From JBOFCO01 sp051646105 (lineage in GTDB: Bacteria > Pseudomonadota > Alphaproteobacteria > Rhodobacterales > Rhodobacteraceae): a stretch of 43,468 bases of DNA. Each line of letters begins with the position of its first letter. Positions within the stretch are counted from its first letter, which is position 1. Below the pieces are notes generated by a model. It worked only from the letters and a program-made list of their open reading frames with translations, had not been told where the DNA came from and ran no database searches. Shown one piece after another: positions 32,222-40,274 of this stretch. A program made the translations under genes and the position numbers. The stretch is taken from NCBI GenBank assembly GCA_051646105.1, contig JBOFCO010000181.1:1-43468 (forward strand), written 5' to 3'.

Positions 32222-33675
32222 GGAACCGCCTGTGGAATTTCGTCCATCATCGTGGGTGTCTGGCAGGGGGACGCCGGCAGTTCCAGACGGAACCGGCTGC
32301 CTGTGACAGCGATGCTCTGGGTAAAGCGGCCCCCTGCCCGCTCTGCCATTGACCGGCAGGCGTTCAGTCCCAGACCAAAACCGCTGATCCACTCGGTTCG
32401 ACGGGGGTGGCGGGCACCATCGTCGCTGATGTCCAGAACCAGATGCGTCGGGCGGATGCCTGTGGAAATCCGCACCCGTGCGCCGGGGGCATGTTTGCGG
32501 GCGTTATCCAGCAGGTTCAGCAACACATGTTCGAAAGCGGCAAGGTCGAACCGCACAACGGCTGACGCCCGCAGATCCAGCGCCAGCTCCGTCCCCGCAG
32601 CAAGACTTGCCCCGTAGCGGTCAAGCAGCGCCCGTACGCGGTCATCCGGCACTGCGTCCCGCAACCTTTGCCCTTCGGGCTGCCCCTTGACCGTCACGGT
32701 CAGCGCATTGTCGACAATCCCGGAAAGCCGCAGGGTTTCCTCTTCGATGATACGGGCGTAACGGGCAGCGCGCGACCCGTCACCGCCCGGCTTGGCCAGC
32801 ATGCCGGAATACAGCCGCAGGTTGGCCAGTGGCGTCCGCAACTCATGCGAGATTTCGGCAAGCAGGTCGATGCGCCGGGTTTCTGCACGCATCTGCGCGC
32901 GTTGCGCCAGCACCAGCAACCATGCGGCAAAGGCCGTGCCCAGCGCGGTCGGCACGAACAGCAGCATCAGCGTCGGCCAGTCATAGCCCGCGGCTGGCCG
33001 ATAGTCCTGCGCCAGGGCGAATCCGGTAAAGGGCGCGGGCAGCGGCGCCAGCACACGCGCCATGGCTTCGGGTGCCGTGCCGGGTGCGACAAGGTTCACG
33101 GGCTGTGCGGGCGCGGCCATCTGCATCAGCACGGGCACCGGCACAAGCAGGCAAACCGCCAGCGCTTCAAAGACCTTACAGGCAGCAACGGGGCTTGACG
33201 TTTCTGACATTGACCCGGCCCAGGCGACGCTGTCCTTGCGCGCCGCTGCATATGCTTCGGTCAGCCGCTGCCTTGTCAGTTTCAGATAATGGTCTTCAGC
33301 AAACAGCGGCATTTCCTGCGGTTCAGGAAAAAGCCTTGTGCCCGACGCATCGAAGATCACCGCCAGCGCAAGCTCCGGTCGGGTAAGATAGTGATTGCGC
33401 ACCGCCTGCGGGCCGCCGTTCCTGAACTGCACAAAGATTTCGTCAAGCAGCGCACTTGTGCGGGCGTTTACCCGTTCGCCCACAGCGTCGGCCATGATGT
33501 CGGCCTGCACCTGCTGCTCTTTTCTCTGTCCTTCCGCAAAGGCGATCTTTTGGGCTTCGACAAACCACAAGCCCAACAGCGCCAAGGCCACCACAGGCAC
33601 CAGAACAAGCAGCCCGACCGTCGCGAGGAACCGCGAGGGTCTTTCGGTGCCGGGCAGCTTTGTGATGGGTTTCAT
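32209..33675 (-). CDS. Membrane sensor histidine kinase
   Basis: A 488-residue inner-membrane kinase. Membrane segment 1 (about 17-39) and segment 2 (about 236-258) enclose a periplasmic sensor of some 195 residues, which contains two Cys in AACKVFEALAVCLLVP and is not recognised as a known sensor domain. The dimerisation/His box is LLAEISHELRTPLANLR near residue 275, and the ATPase has the N box NLLDNARKHAPG near 400 and the G2 box GFGLGLNACRSMAERAGG near 440. The G1 box reads DISDDGARHP instead of a DxGxG form, so ATP binding may be altered. The kinase gene comes first and overlaps its regulator. It is divergent from the DUF3047 gene, sharing a 156-base region with box B. Confidence 0.93.
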   Translation of the reverse strand: MKPITKLPGTERPSRFLATVGLLVLVPVVALALLGLWFVEAQKIAFAEGQRKEQQVQADIMADAVGERVNARTSALLDEIFVQFRNGGPQAVRNHYLTRPELALAVIFDASGTRLFPEPQEMPLFAEDHYLKLTRQRLTEAYAAARKDSVAWAGSMSETSSPVAACKVFEALAVCLLVPVPVLMQMAAPAQPVNLVAPGTAPEAMARVLAPLPAPFTGFALAQDYRPAAGYDWPTLMLLFVPTALGTAFAAWLLVLAQRAQMRAETRRIDLLAEISHELRTPLANLRLYSGMLAKPGGDGSRAARYARIIEEETLRLSGIVDNALTVTVKGQPEGQRLRDAVPDDRVRALLDRYGASLAAGTELALDLRASAVVRFDLAAFEHVLLNLLDNARKHAPGARVRISTGIRPTHLVLDISDDGARHPRRTEWISGFGLGLNACRSMAERAGGRFTQSIAVTGSRFRLELPASPCQTPTMMDEIPQAVPCIS

Positions 33676-33740
33676 GGCGACGACCCTACAATCTGCCCCT
33701 TCTAGCGGAAGCCGGATGTTTGTCGTAGGGCCGCGGCGGC

Positions 33741-33773
33741 GATCTTACCGATTTCTTACATGGAATTGACCCG
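33741..33773 (+). promoter_or_regulatory. Predicted response-regulator box B plus -35 element, before the DUF3047 gene
   Basis: CTTAC-CGATTT-CTTAC, direct repeats 11 bp apart and preceded by GAT (33741-33759), is followed after seven bases by TGACCCG (33767-33773), which includes a good -35 hexamer, TTGACC (33766-33771). The DUF3047 ATG lies 58 bases further on. The layout of activator box directly before the -35 is typical for activation by OmpR-class regulators. The kinase start lies 65 bases away on the other strand, so autoregulation is possible. Confidence 0.68.
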
Positions 33774-33831
33774 AAGCGGCATACCGGCGGGTAGGCAAAG
33801 CCATGGTTCAAGGGAAAGAGGAGAGTGAACA

Positions 33832-35016
33832 ATGCCATGTGCTTGTCACGGGTATCACCCGACGCGGCGCGACATGCTGCGGGGGCTTGGTGCGGCGGGT
33901 TTGACGTTTGGCCTGTCCGGTTTGCCACGTCCGGTCGCGGCAAGGCTTTATGAAGACGGTGCTTTTGCCGGGTCATTGCAAACGCTGTTCGACACCGCGG
34001 GCGGCAAGGCGCTTGGCCGCATCGTGCCCTTCACGCTGACCCCGGCCAGCCTGCCATGGGAACAGAAACTGTTGCCGGTTGCGGCGGGCCAGCCGGTCAC
34101 CTTTCTGCTGAGCGGCCGCTGGTACATGTCGCGCGAAATCGACCTGTGGTTCGAACCGGGATTCGTCTTCTTTGCCCGGCCGGAAGGAGGCACCCTGTTC
34201 AACCCGATGGAAAACGCAGCCACTATGGTTGCGGATCGGGATGGTATGCTTGAAATCGCCAGATCGGCGGGGGAACTGGCGGATGCAGGCGGCAATCTGG
34301 CCATCCCGGTGGAAGCTTACACTGCCGGCATTGGCCGGGTGGAAGGGGTGGCAATCGCCTGGAACGTCGATCCGGCCGAAGGGTTGCGCAGGTTGCTGGC
34401 GGCGGGGGATGTGGACGGGATCGTTGAACATGCCCAGAAGCGCGTGGTCTTTCCCGATATGACGCCGGAAGGCTGGCACAATCATTTCCATTTCGGCGAA
34501 GCGGGGGTGTTTCGGCAAAACAGAGACGAAATGACCTGCCGGACACACAAGACGGTATCGATCCTGCGACGAGACGTTGATCTTGAATTGGCCGAAGATC
34601 TGCATCTTGATTGGGACTGGCTGGTCGACGAGCTGCCCTCTCGCGTGGCAGAGGATCAGGTGCCCACCCACGACTACCTGTCGATCGGCGTGGAATATGA
34701 CGACGGCCAGGATCTGACCTATCTGTGGAGCGCCGCCCTGCCCCAGGGTCATGTCTTCCGCTGCCCCCTGCCCGGCTGGAATGCCGTCGAAACCCATCTT
34801 GTGCAGCGCAGCGGCCTTGCCGATCTGGGAAAATGGCTGAGCGAAACGCGGGACGTTGCGGCGGATTATCATGCCCATATCGGCGGAACGGCCACAAAGG
34901 TGGTGCGTGTGTGGCTGCTGGGCGTGTCGGTCTTTCAGCGCCGGATGGGACAGTGCCGTTACCGCAATGTCAGTATCGGCACGGCTGGTGCGGCGAACCG
35001 GATCGATCTGATCTGA
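33832..35016 (+). CDS. Tat-exported DUF3047 protein
   Basis: A 394-residue protein with a twin-arginine signal: TRRDMLRGLGAAGLTFGLSG at about residues 11-30, cleavage likely after PRPVAA. Residues about 70-180 look like a beta-sandwich with a weak resemblance to LecA-type carbohydrate-binding proteins (VTFLLSGRWYMSREIDLWF ... GGTLFNPMENAATMV); this is tentative. Residues about 225-385 match the pattern of DUF3047: LHLDWDWLVDELPSR, YLSIGVEYDDGQDLTYLWS, LGKWLSETRDVAADYHAHIG and VWLLGVSVFQ. The function is unknown. The start is fixed by GAGGAGAG upstream. It is divergent from the sensor kinase, and box B makes regulation by the two-component system likely. Export by Tat suggests folding, or cofactor binding, before export. 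Confidence 0.78.
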   Translation: MPCACHGYHPTRRDMLRGLGAAGLTFGLSGLPRPVAARLYEDGAFAGSLQTLFDTAGGKALGRIVPFTLTPASLPWEQKLLPVAAGQPVTFLLSGRWYMSREIDLWFEPGFVFFARPEGGTLFNPMENAATMVADRDGMLEIARSAGELADAGGNLAIPVEAYTAGIGRVEGVAIAWNVDPAEGLRRLLAAGDVDGIVEHAQKRVVFPDMTPEGWHNHFHFGEAGVFRQNRDEMTCRTHKTVSILRRDVDLELAEDLHLDWDWLVDELPSRVAEDQVPTHDYLSIGVEYDDGQDLTYLWSAALPQGHVFRCPLPGWNAVETHLVQRSGLADLGKWLSETRDVAADYHAHIGGTATKVVRVWLLGVSVFQRRMGQCRYRNVSIGTAGAANRIDLI

Positions 35017-35039
35017 TCCATCCATACCGCATAATACTG

Positions 35040-35070
35040 CCTGCCTCCGGTGCCCCTCGCCGGGGGCAGG
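35040..35070 (+). terminator. Hairpin after the DUF3047 gene
   Basis: CCTGCCTCCGG (35040-35050) and CCGGGGGCAGG (35060-35070) pair over 11 bp with one G-T wobble and a nine-base loop, followed by TT. It lies 24 bases after the stop. Confidence 0.6.
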
Positions 35071-35346
35071 TTCCTGCTGGATACAGACATCCCAAATCGT
35101 GTCCGACCGATACCCGGCCCTCTGACTATGATCTGGCTTTCTGCCCATACACTGGATCAGGCCAAGTTGCCGGCGTTCCGCGATGGGTCGGCAGGCACAT
35201 GCCGACAGCGATAGAACCGTGCCTGTCTGCCAGCGCTTGTGGTGTCGTGCCGTTGGTAAAATCGTGGCGCTGTTACCCTGCGGCGTGAAACTGGGGTTAG
35301 CCTATCCCGCTGATAAAGCCTGACAGTTTTATATGCCGGGAAAAGA
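35071..35346. other. Intergenic stretch without recognised gene
   Basis: The bases between the DUF3047 terminator and tRNA-Thr show no coding sequence with a plausible start. An AT-rich piece (about 35318-35346) adjoins the 3' end of tRNA-Thr and may serve as its trailer. No further structure was found. Confidence 0.4.
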
Positions 35347-35421
<75 letters not shown>

Positions 35422-35511
35422 CGCCTTAGACGCCGCGCTGATTAGACGCTTCCGCATCGTCGCGCAAGCCCAATCTGGACCCTGCGGCCCGGCTGCGCTA
35501 GGAAAGCAATC

Positions 35512-35652
35512 ATGGACAGGAAACCCCCGAAATCCGGGGCCGCAAAGGGCGATGCAGGCCGGGAGGACAGGCTGAAAGCAGCGCTCAAGGCCAATATTGC
35601 GCGGCGCAAGGCGCAGGCGGCCGCGCGCAAGCCTGCGGACAAGAAAGACTAG
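35512..35652 (+). CDS. Small basic protein upstream of murA (46 aa)
   Basis: A 46-residue ORF starting MDRKPPKSGAAKGDAGR and ending RRKAQAAARKPADKKD, very rich in Lys, Arg and Ala, probably helical, with no membrane segment. Small basic ORFs of this type (…LKANIARRKAQ…) sit before murA in related bacteria, from memory. The function is unknown; nucleic-acid binding is possible from charge alone. The ORF has AGGAAAG upstream and ends 18 bases before murA, so it is probably cotranscribed with it. Confidence 0.65.
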   Translation: MDRKPPKSGAAKGDAGREDRLKAALKANIARRKAQAAARKPADKKD

Positions 35653-35670
35653 AAAAGAGGGTCGGGCAGG

Positions 35671-36957
35671 ATGGATTCGATAGTTGTAAAAGGCGGTGGG
35701 GCGCTGGCGGGGCAGATTCCGATTGCCGGGGCAAAGAATGCCTGTCTGGCACTGATGCCCGCGACCCTGCTGAGTGATGAGCCGCTGACGCTGACCAATG
35801 CGCCGCGCCTGTCGGACATCGGCACGATGACCCTGCTGCTGCAATCGCTGGGGGCAGAGGTGGCGCGGCTGCAGGACGGGCAGGTTCTGGCCATGTCCTC
35901 GCACAATCTGACCAGCCAGCACGCGGATTATGAAATCGTCCGCAAGATGCGCGCTTCGAATCTTGTGCTGGGGCCGCTGCTGGCCCGCTTCGGACGGGCA
36001 GAGGTATCGCTGCCGGGCGGCTGCGCCATCGGTGCGCGCCCGATGGACATTCACATCACCGGGCTCGAGGCACTGGGTGCCGAAATCGAACTGCGCGACG
36101 GCTATCTTCATGCCGTGGCGCGGGGCGGGCTGAAAGGCGCAGTGATCGAGCAACGCTTCGCATCGGTCGGGGCCACGGAAAACATCGTCATGGCGGCGAC
36201 GCTGGCCAAGGGCACGACGCTGCTGAAAAACGCCGCGAGAGAGCCGGAGATCGTCGACCTTGTCGCCTGCCTGCGGGCGATGGGCGCGCAGATCGCGGGC
36301 GAGGGCACGGATACCATCGAAATTCAGGGCGTCGACCGGCTGCACGGGGCGACACACCCGGTTGTAGCCGACCGGATCGAACTGGGCACCTACATGATTG
36401 CGCCTGTTATCGCCGGGGGTTCCGTGGAACTTCTGGGCGGACGGCGTTCTCTGCTGGAAAGCTTTTGCGACAAGCTGGAGGAATGCGGGGCGGAGATCAC
36501 CGAAAATACCGCCAAGGGCAGCCTGACCGTCAGCCACAAGAACGGTCGTGCCCGTGCCGTCAACGTGCGGACAGAAGTTTTCCCCGGCTTTCCAACCGAT
36601 CTACAGGCACAGATGATGGCCCTGCTGTGCACTGCGGACGGGGTAAGCGAGCTTGAGGAAACCATTTTCGAAAACCGCTTCATGCATGCGCCGGAACTGA
36701 TGCGCATGGGGGCAAGGATCGATGTGCACGGCGGCCATGCGAAAGTGACCGGCGTTGAACGGCTGAAGGGCGCACCGGTGATGGCAACCGATCTGCGCGC
36801 TTCTGTCAGCCTGATCCTTGCCGGTCTGGCGGCAGAGGGCGAAACGGTCGTCAGCCGCGTCTACCACCTTGATCGCGGCTACGAACGCGTGGAACAGAAA
36901 CTGGGGGCAATCGGCGCGCAGATAGAGCGTATCCGCGAAAAGACGGTGTCTGAATGA
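35671..36957 (+). CDS. murA: UDP-N-acetylglucosamine 1-carboxyvinyltransferase
   Basis: MurA transfers enolpyruvyl from PEP to UDP-GlcNAc, the first committed step of peptidoglycan synthesis in the cytoplasm. The 428-residue product is full length. Lys22 in IAGAKNA and the loop Cys118 in SLPGGCAIGARPMDIH are both present; this Cys is the residue alkylated by fosfomycin, so the enzyme is of the sensitive type. EVFPGFPTDLQAQMMAL and the terminal RVYHLDRGYERVEQKL are also typical. The start follows AAAGAGG. The stop overlaps the DUF2948 start by four bases (ATGA). Confidence 0.97.
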   Translation: MDSIVVKGGGALAGQIPIAGAKNACLALMPATLLSDEPLTLTNAPRLSDIGTMTLLLQSLGAEVARLQDGQVLAMSSHNLTSQHADYEIVRKMRASNLVLGPLLARFGRAEVSLPGGCAIGARPMDIHITGLEALGAEIELRDGYLHAVARGGLKGAVIEQRFASVGATENIVMAATLAKGTTLLKNAAREPEIVDLVACLRAMGAQIAGEGTDTIEIQGVDRLHGATHPVVADRIELGTYMIAPVIAGGSVELLGGRRSLLESFCDKLEECGAEITENTAKGSLTVSHKNGRARAVNVRTEVFPGFPTDLQAQMMALLCTADGVSELEETIFENRFMHAPELMRMGARIDVHGGHAKVTGVERLKGAPVMATDLRASVSLILAGLAAEGETVVSRVYHLDRGYERVEQKLGAIGAQIERIREKTVSE

Positions 36958-37439
36958 GCGATGTGGCCGACGCCAGGTTCGAGGACGGCGGGGAAAAGCC
37001 CCTGAACCTTGGAGCGGAGGATGCCGACGATCTGGGCGTCATTTCGGCGCTGGTTCAGGATGCCGTCTTTCCGCTGGGCGAAATGCAGTGGCAGCGGGAA
37101 AAGCAACGCTTCGCCCTGTTGCTGAACCGGTTCCGCTGGGAAGACCGCGCAGCCGCCGAGCGGGCGGGTCGCACGGTGGAGCGGGTCCGGTCGGTTCTGG
37201 TTTTCACTTCCGTATTGAAGGTTTCAACGCAGGGCATAGACCGCAGCGGCAGGGATATGGTTCTTTCGCTGTTGTCGGTCGCATTCGAAGCCAGCGCCGA
37301 TGGTGCAGGCCGGGTGATCCTGACGCTGGCAGGCGACGGGGCGATTGCGCTTGATGTCGAATGCATCGATGCCGTGCTGAAGGATGTGACCCGCCCCTAT
37401 GCGGCACCCTCGGGCAAGGCCCCTCAGCACCCGGAATGA
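36954..37439 (+). CDS. DUF2948 family protein
   Basis: A 161-residue cytoplasmic protein of family DUF2948, whose function is unknown. Recognisable segments are LNLGAEDADDLGVISALVQDAVF, FALLLNRFRWED and VILTLAGDGAIALDVECIDAVLKDVTRPY. It is fixed between murA and hisD in this bacterial family and is translationally coupled to murA by an ATGA overlap. There are no membrane segments or catalytic motifs. Confidence 0.9.
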   Translation: MSDVADARFEDGGEKPLNLGAEDADDLGVISALVQDAVFPLGEMQWQREKQRFALLLNRFRWEDRAAAERAGRTVERVRSVLVFTSVLKVSTQGIDRSGRDMVLSLLSVAFEASADGAGRVILTLAGDGAIALDVECIDAVLKDVTRPYAAPSGKAPQHPE

Positions 37440-37536
37440 TCGGGCCGAAAGCCGCCTGCGCCCTTCGCATCGACCTGTCTCTCTGCCCTTGAGGCGCAAA
37501 GCCCCGGCGGGTATGCCTGCCGCGAAGGAGTCGCCG

Positions 37537-38841
37537 ATGCCCATCTTCCTTTCTGCCGATGCCCCGGATTTCGAAGCCGCCTTTGCCGCGCTTCTGTCGG
37601 CGAAGCGCGAGGATGCGCCCGATGTCGATGCAGCGGTGGCGGCGATCATTGCCGATGTGCGGGCGCGGGACGATGCCGCTGTTCTTGAACTGACTGCAAA
37701 ATTTGACCGACTGAACCTGACACCGGAAACCATGGCGTTTTCGGATGCCGAGATCGAGGCAGAGATTGCCAAAGTGTCCGCCGAGGATCGGGTGGCGCTG
37801 GAACTGGCGGCAGAACGCATCCGTGCCTATCACGAACGGCAGTTACCTAAGGATGAGCTTTGGACAGATGAGGTTGGGGCCACGCTGGGCTGGCGCTGGC
37901 GTCCGGTATCGGCGGCGGGGCTTTATGTGCCGGGGGGCTTGGCGACTTATCCGTCATCGGTCCTGATGAATGCGATCCCTGCCAAGGTGGCGGGGGTGCG
38001 CAATCTGGTGGTGTGCTGTCCGACACCCGACGGGGCAGTTAATCCGCTGGTGCTGCTGGCGGCCCGCATCGCGGGGGTGGACAGGGTATTCCGCGTCGGC
38101 GGTGCTCAGGCCATCGCGGCGCTGGCCTATGGCACTGCAACGATCCCGGCGGTGGACAAGATCACCGGGCCGGGCAATGCCTATGTCGCCGCTGCCAAAC
38201 GGCGTGTGTTCGGCAAGGTCGGCATCGACATGATCGCGGGGCCTTCGGAAATACTGGTGATTGCGGATCGTCACAACGATCCGGACTGGATCGCGTTGGA
38301 TCTGCTGTCGCAGGCCGAGCATGACGAAAGCGCCCAGGCACTGCTGATTACCGATGATGCTGCCTTTGGGCAGGTGGTGGCGGCAGCGGTCGAAACGCGC
38401 CTTGAAACGCTGGACCGGCGCGCCATCGCCGCAGCAAGCTGGCGCGATTTCGGCGCGGTGATCGTGGTTCGCGATCTGGCGCAGGCGGCGGTGCTGTCCG
38501 ACCGCATCGCGCCCGAGCATCTTGAGCTTTGCGTGCAAGCACCGGAAGCCCTGGCCGAAAGGATCACCCATGCCGGCGCCATTTTCCTTGGCGCGCATAC
38601 GCCGGAAGCGATAGGCGACTACGTTGGGGGTCCGAACCATGTGCTGCCCACGGCACGGTCGGCGCGGTTTTCCAGCGGCCTTTCCGTGATGGATTTTCTG
38701 AAACGGACAACCGTGGCAAGGATGACCCCGGCGGCGCTGGCAGCGATTGGCCCGTCAGCGGAGCGTCTGGCGATCAGTGAAGGTTTGCAGGCCCATGGCC
38801 TGTCTGTGCGGGTCCGTCTGGACCGTTTGAACGAGGTGTAG
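37537..38841 (+). CDS. hisD: Histidinol dehydrogenase
   Basis: HisD performs the last two steps of histidine synthesis, oxidising L-histidinol via histidinal to histidine with two NAD and one zinc. The 434 residues are full length. AAGLYVPGG, FRVGGAQAIAALAYGT, ITGPGNAYVAAAKR, IDMIAGPSEILVIAD, the zinc ligands in LLSQAEHDESAQ, and IAPEHLEL with GDYVGGPNHVLPT are all present. The start at 37537 is chosen for GAAGGAG six bases upstream. The gene is outside any his operon here, in the conserved murA-infA cluster. Confidence 0.97.
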   Translation: MPIFLSADAPDFEAAFAALLSAKREDAPDVDAAVAAIIADVRARDDAAVLELTAKFDRLNLTPETMAFSDAEIEAEIAKVSAEDRVALELAAERIRAYHERQLPKDELWTDEVGATLGWRWRPVSAAGLYVPGGLATYPSSVLMNAIPAKVAGVRNLVVCCPTPDGAVNPLVLLAARIAGVDRVFRVGGAQAIAALAYGTATIPAVDKITGPGNAYVAAAKRRVFGKVGIDMIAGPSEILVIADRHNDPDWIALDLLSQAEHDESAQALLITDDAAFGQVVAAAVETRLETLDRRAIAAASWRDFGAVIVVRDLAQAAVLSDRIAPEHLELCVQAPEALAERITHAGAIFLGAHTPEAIGDYVGGPNHVLPTARSARFSSGLSVMDFLKRTTVARMTPAALAAIGPSAERLAISEGLQAHGLSVRVRLDRLNEV

Positions 38842-38843
38842 GG

Positions 38844-39323
38844 ATGTCACGGCTGTGCAGGATTGAAATCGACGACGAGGGGCTTGCCGCTCCGTCGCCG
38901 GAAATCGAGCAGGAACGGCGCGTGGCCATCTTTGACCTGCTGGAAGACAACAGCTTTTCCCTGCCCGCTCGTGATGGAAGGGAGGCACCCCCCGGCCCCT
39001 ATGCGCTGCTTTTGTGCATTCGCGAAGGTCGTCTGGTGTTTGACCTCGCGCAGGAAGACAACGCCAAGGTGACGGAGTTTCACCTGAGCCTCGGCCCCTT
39101 CCGGCAGGTGGTGAAGGACTACTTCCAGATTTGCGAAAGCTATTTCGAGGCGGTGAAACGTCTTCCCCCGAGCCAGATCGAGGCGATCGACATGGCCCGC
39201 CGCGGCATCCACAACGAAGGCGCGCGCATCCTGCAGGAACGGCTGGAAGGCAAAGCCGTGATCGACATTGACACGGCGCGGCGGTTGTTCACCCTTATCA
39301 GCGTTCTTCGCTACGGGAGCTGA
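38844..39323 (+). CDS. UPF0262 family protein
   Basis: A 159-residue cytoplasmic protein of family UPF0262, which is largely restricted to alphaproteobacteria and has unknown function. Typical segments are LCRIEIDDEGLA, ERRVAIFDLLEDNSF, FRQVVKDYFQICESYFEAV and PSQIEAIDMARRGIHNEGARILQERLEGK. The ATG lies two bases after the hisD stop. The next gene starts two bases after its own stop, so hisD, this gene and the phosphatase gene form one transcript. Confidence 0.92.
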   Translation: MSRLCRIEIDDEGLAAPSPEIEQERRVAIFDLLEDNSFSLPARDGREAPPGPYALLLCIREGRLVFDLAQEDNAKVTEFHLSLGPFRQVVKDYFQICESYFEAVKRLPPSQIEAIDMARRGIHNEGARILQERLEGKAVIDIDTARRLFTLISVLRYGS

Positions 39324-39325
39324 CC

Positions 39326-39784
39326 TTGGGCGCGAAACTTCCGGCTTCGGTTCTGTTCTGTTGTGACCATAACGCCGTGCGCTCGCCCATGGCCGAAGGG
39401 TTGATGAAAAAACTTTACGGGATGCGCTGCTACGTGCAGTCCGCAGGCGTGACGAACGATCTGGAGATTGACGGCTTTGCTGTCGCGGTCTGCCAGGAAA
39501 TCGGTGTCGAGCTTTCGCGACACCGGGCGCGGTCCTTTGCCGAGATGCACGAACGCGGCGAAGAACTGACCGGATTTGATCTGGTGGTTGCCCTGTCGCC
39601 CGCCAGCCAGCGCGAGGCGCTGGACCTGTCGCGCTTTGCCCATACCGATGTGGAATTCTGGCCGATCATCGACCCGACCGGGATCGGTGAAAGCCGCGAG
39701 GCAAAGCTGATCGCCTATCGTCAGGCCCGCGATATGATCCGCGACCGGATCGTCGAACGCTTCGGCAAGGCCGAACAGGGCTGA
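39326..39784 (+). CDS. Low-molecular-weight tyrosine phosphatase-like protein
   Basis: A 152-residue protein of the LMW-PTP/arsenate-reductase fold. The phosphate loop is C13-DHNAV-R19-S20 (in FCCDHNAVRSPMAEG), which keeps the C-x5-R-S pattern but differs from the usual C-x-GN-x-CRS. The general-acid Asp is offered by IIDPTG near residue 113. Substrates are unknown. The TTG at 39326 must be the start, because any later start would cut the P-loop; GGGAG lies seven bases upstream of it. It is the last gene before the inserted HxlR/QorB pair in the murA-infA cluster. Confidence 0.85.
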   Translation: MGAKLPASVLFCCDHNAVRSPMAEGLMKKLYGMRCYVQSAGVTNDLEIDGFAVAVCQEIGVELSRHRARSFAEMHERGEELTGFDLVVALSPASQREALDLSRFAHTDVEFWPIIDPTGIGESREAKLIAYRQARDMIRDRIVERFGKAEQG

Positions 39785-40177
39785 TCAGGCAGCTTTTGCC
39801 ACCTTTCCCGACAGGATTTCCGGCAGGCTCCCCTCGATCCAACCGACCAGCGCAACAACATGCGCTGCCGCCTGCTGACCCAGCGGTGTCAGGCTGTAGT
39901 CGACATGCGGTGGCACCACGTCATGCGCGGTTCTAAGAACGAAACCGTCGGCCTCTAGTTGTTGCAGCGTCTGTGCCAGCATCCGTTCGCTGACACCGCC
40001 CACGGCGCGGCGCAACTGGCTGAACCGGTGCGGGCGCGTGGCCAGCGCCACCATGCACAGCGTTCCCCATTTGCTGGTGAGGTGCTGCAACACCGGTCGG
40101 GACGGGCAATCTGCGGCCATGACATTGCCGCGTTGCCAGCGGTCAAGCATGTTCTGTGCGTCATGGGCGGAAGGCAT
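39785..40177 (-). CDS. HxlR-family transcriptional regulator (YtfH-like)
   Basis: A 130-residue winged-helix regulator. Family marks are CPSRPVLQHLTSKWGTLCMVAL, RFSQLRRAVGGVSERMLAQTLQQLEADGFV and VVPPHVDYSLTPLGQQAA. A Cys at residue 24 (ADCPS) corresponds to the redox- or electrophile-sensing Cys used by several HxlR proteins. It is divergent from a QorB-like gene, the same arrangement as E. coli ytfH-ytfG. It should bind the inverted repeat at 40191-40233. TATAAT (40195-40190) lies 12 bases before the ATG, so the leader would be very short; a downstream start at 40120 is an alternative. Confidence 0.92.
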   Translation of the reverse strand: MPSAHDAQNMLDRWQRGNVMAADCPSRPVLQHLTSKWGTLCMVALATRPHRFSQLRRAVGGVSERMLAQTLQQLEADGFVLRTAHDVVPPHVDYSLTPLGQQAAAHVVALVGWIEGSLPEILSGKVAKAA

Positions 40178-40190
40178 GTGCGGGCCTGCA

Positions 40191-40233
40191 TTATACTTAC
40201 AAAAATGTTGGTACTTCCTTTTTGTAAGTATAA
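40191..40233. promoter_or_regulatory. Perfect 15-bp inverted repeat, HxlR operator
   Basis: TTATACTTACAAAAA (40191-40205) and TTTTTGTAAGTATAA (40219-40233) are exact inverted copies with a 13-base spacer. The left arm holds the -10 of hxlR (TATAAT at 40195-40190), and the right arm holds TATAAG (40229-40234), a possible -10 of qorB. A dimer of HxlR bound here should block both promoters. Confidence 0.8.
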
Positions 40234-40274
40234 GCGTATCGCTGATTTGTCAACATTGCAGAGGGACCATCACC

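Noticed and set aside
33681..33732. CCCTAC / GTAGGG inverted pair in the kinase-DUF3047 gap
   Set aside because: The arms are only 6 bp and about 38 bp apart; no second copy at the other target was found.
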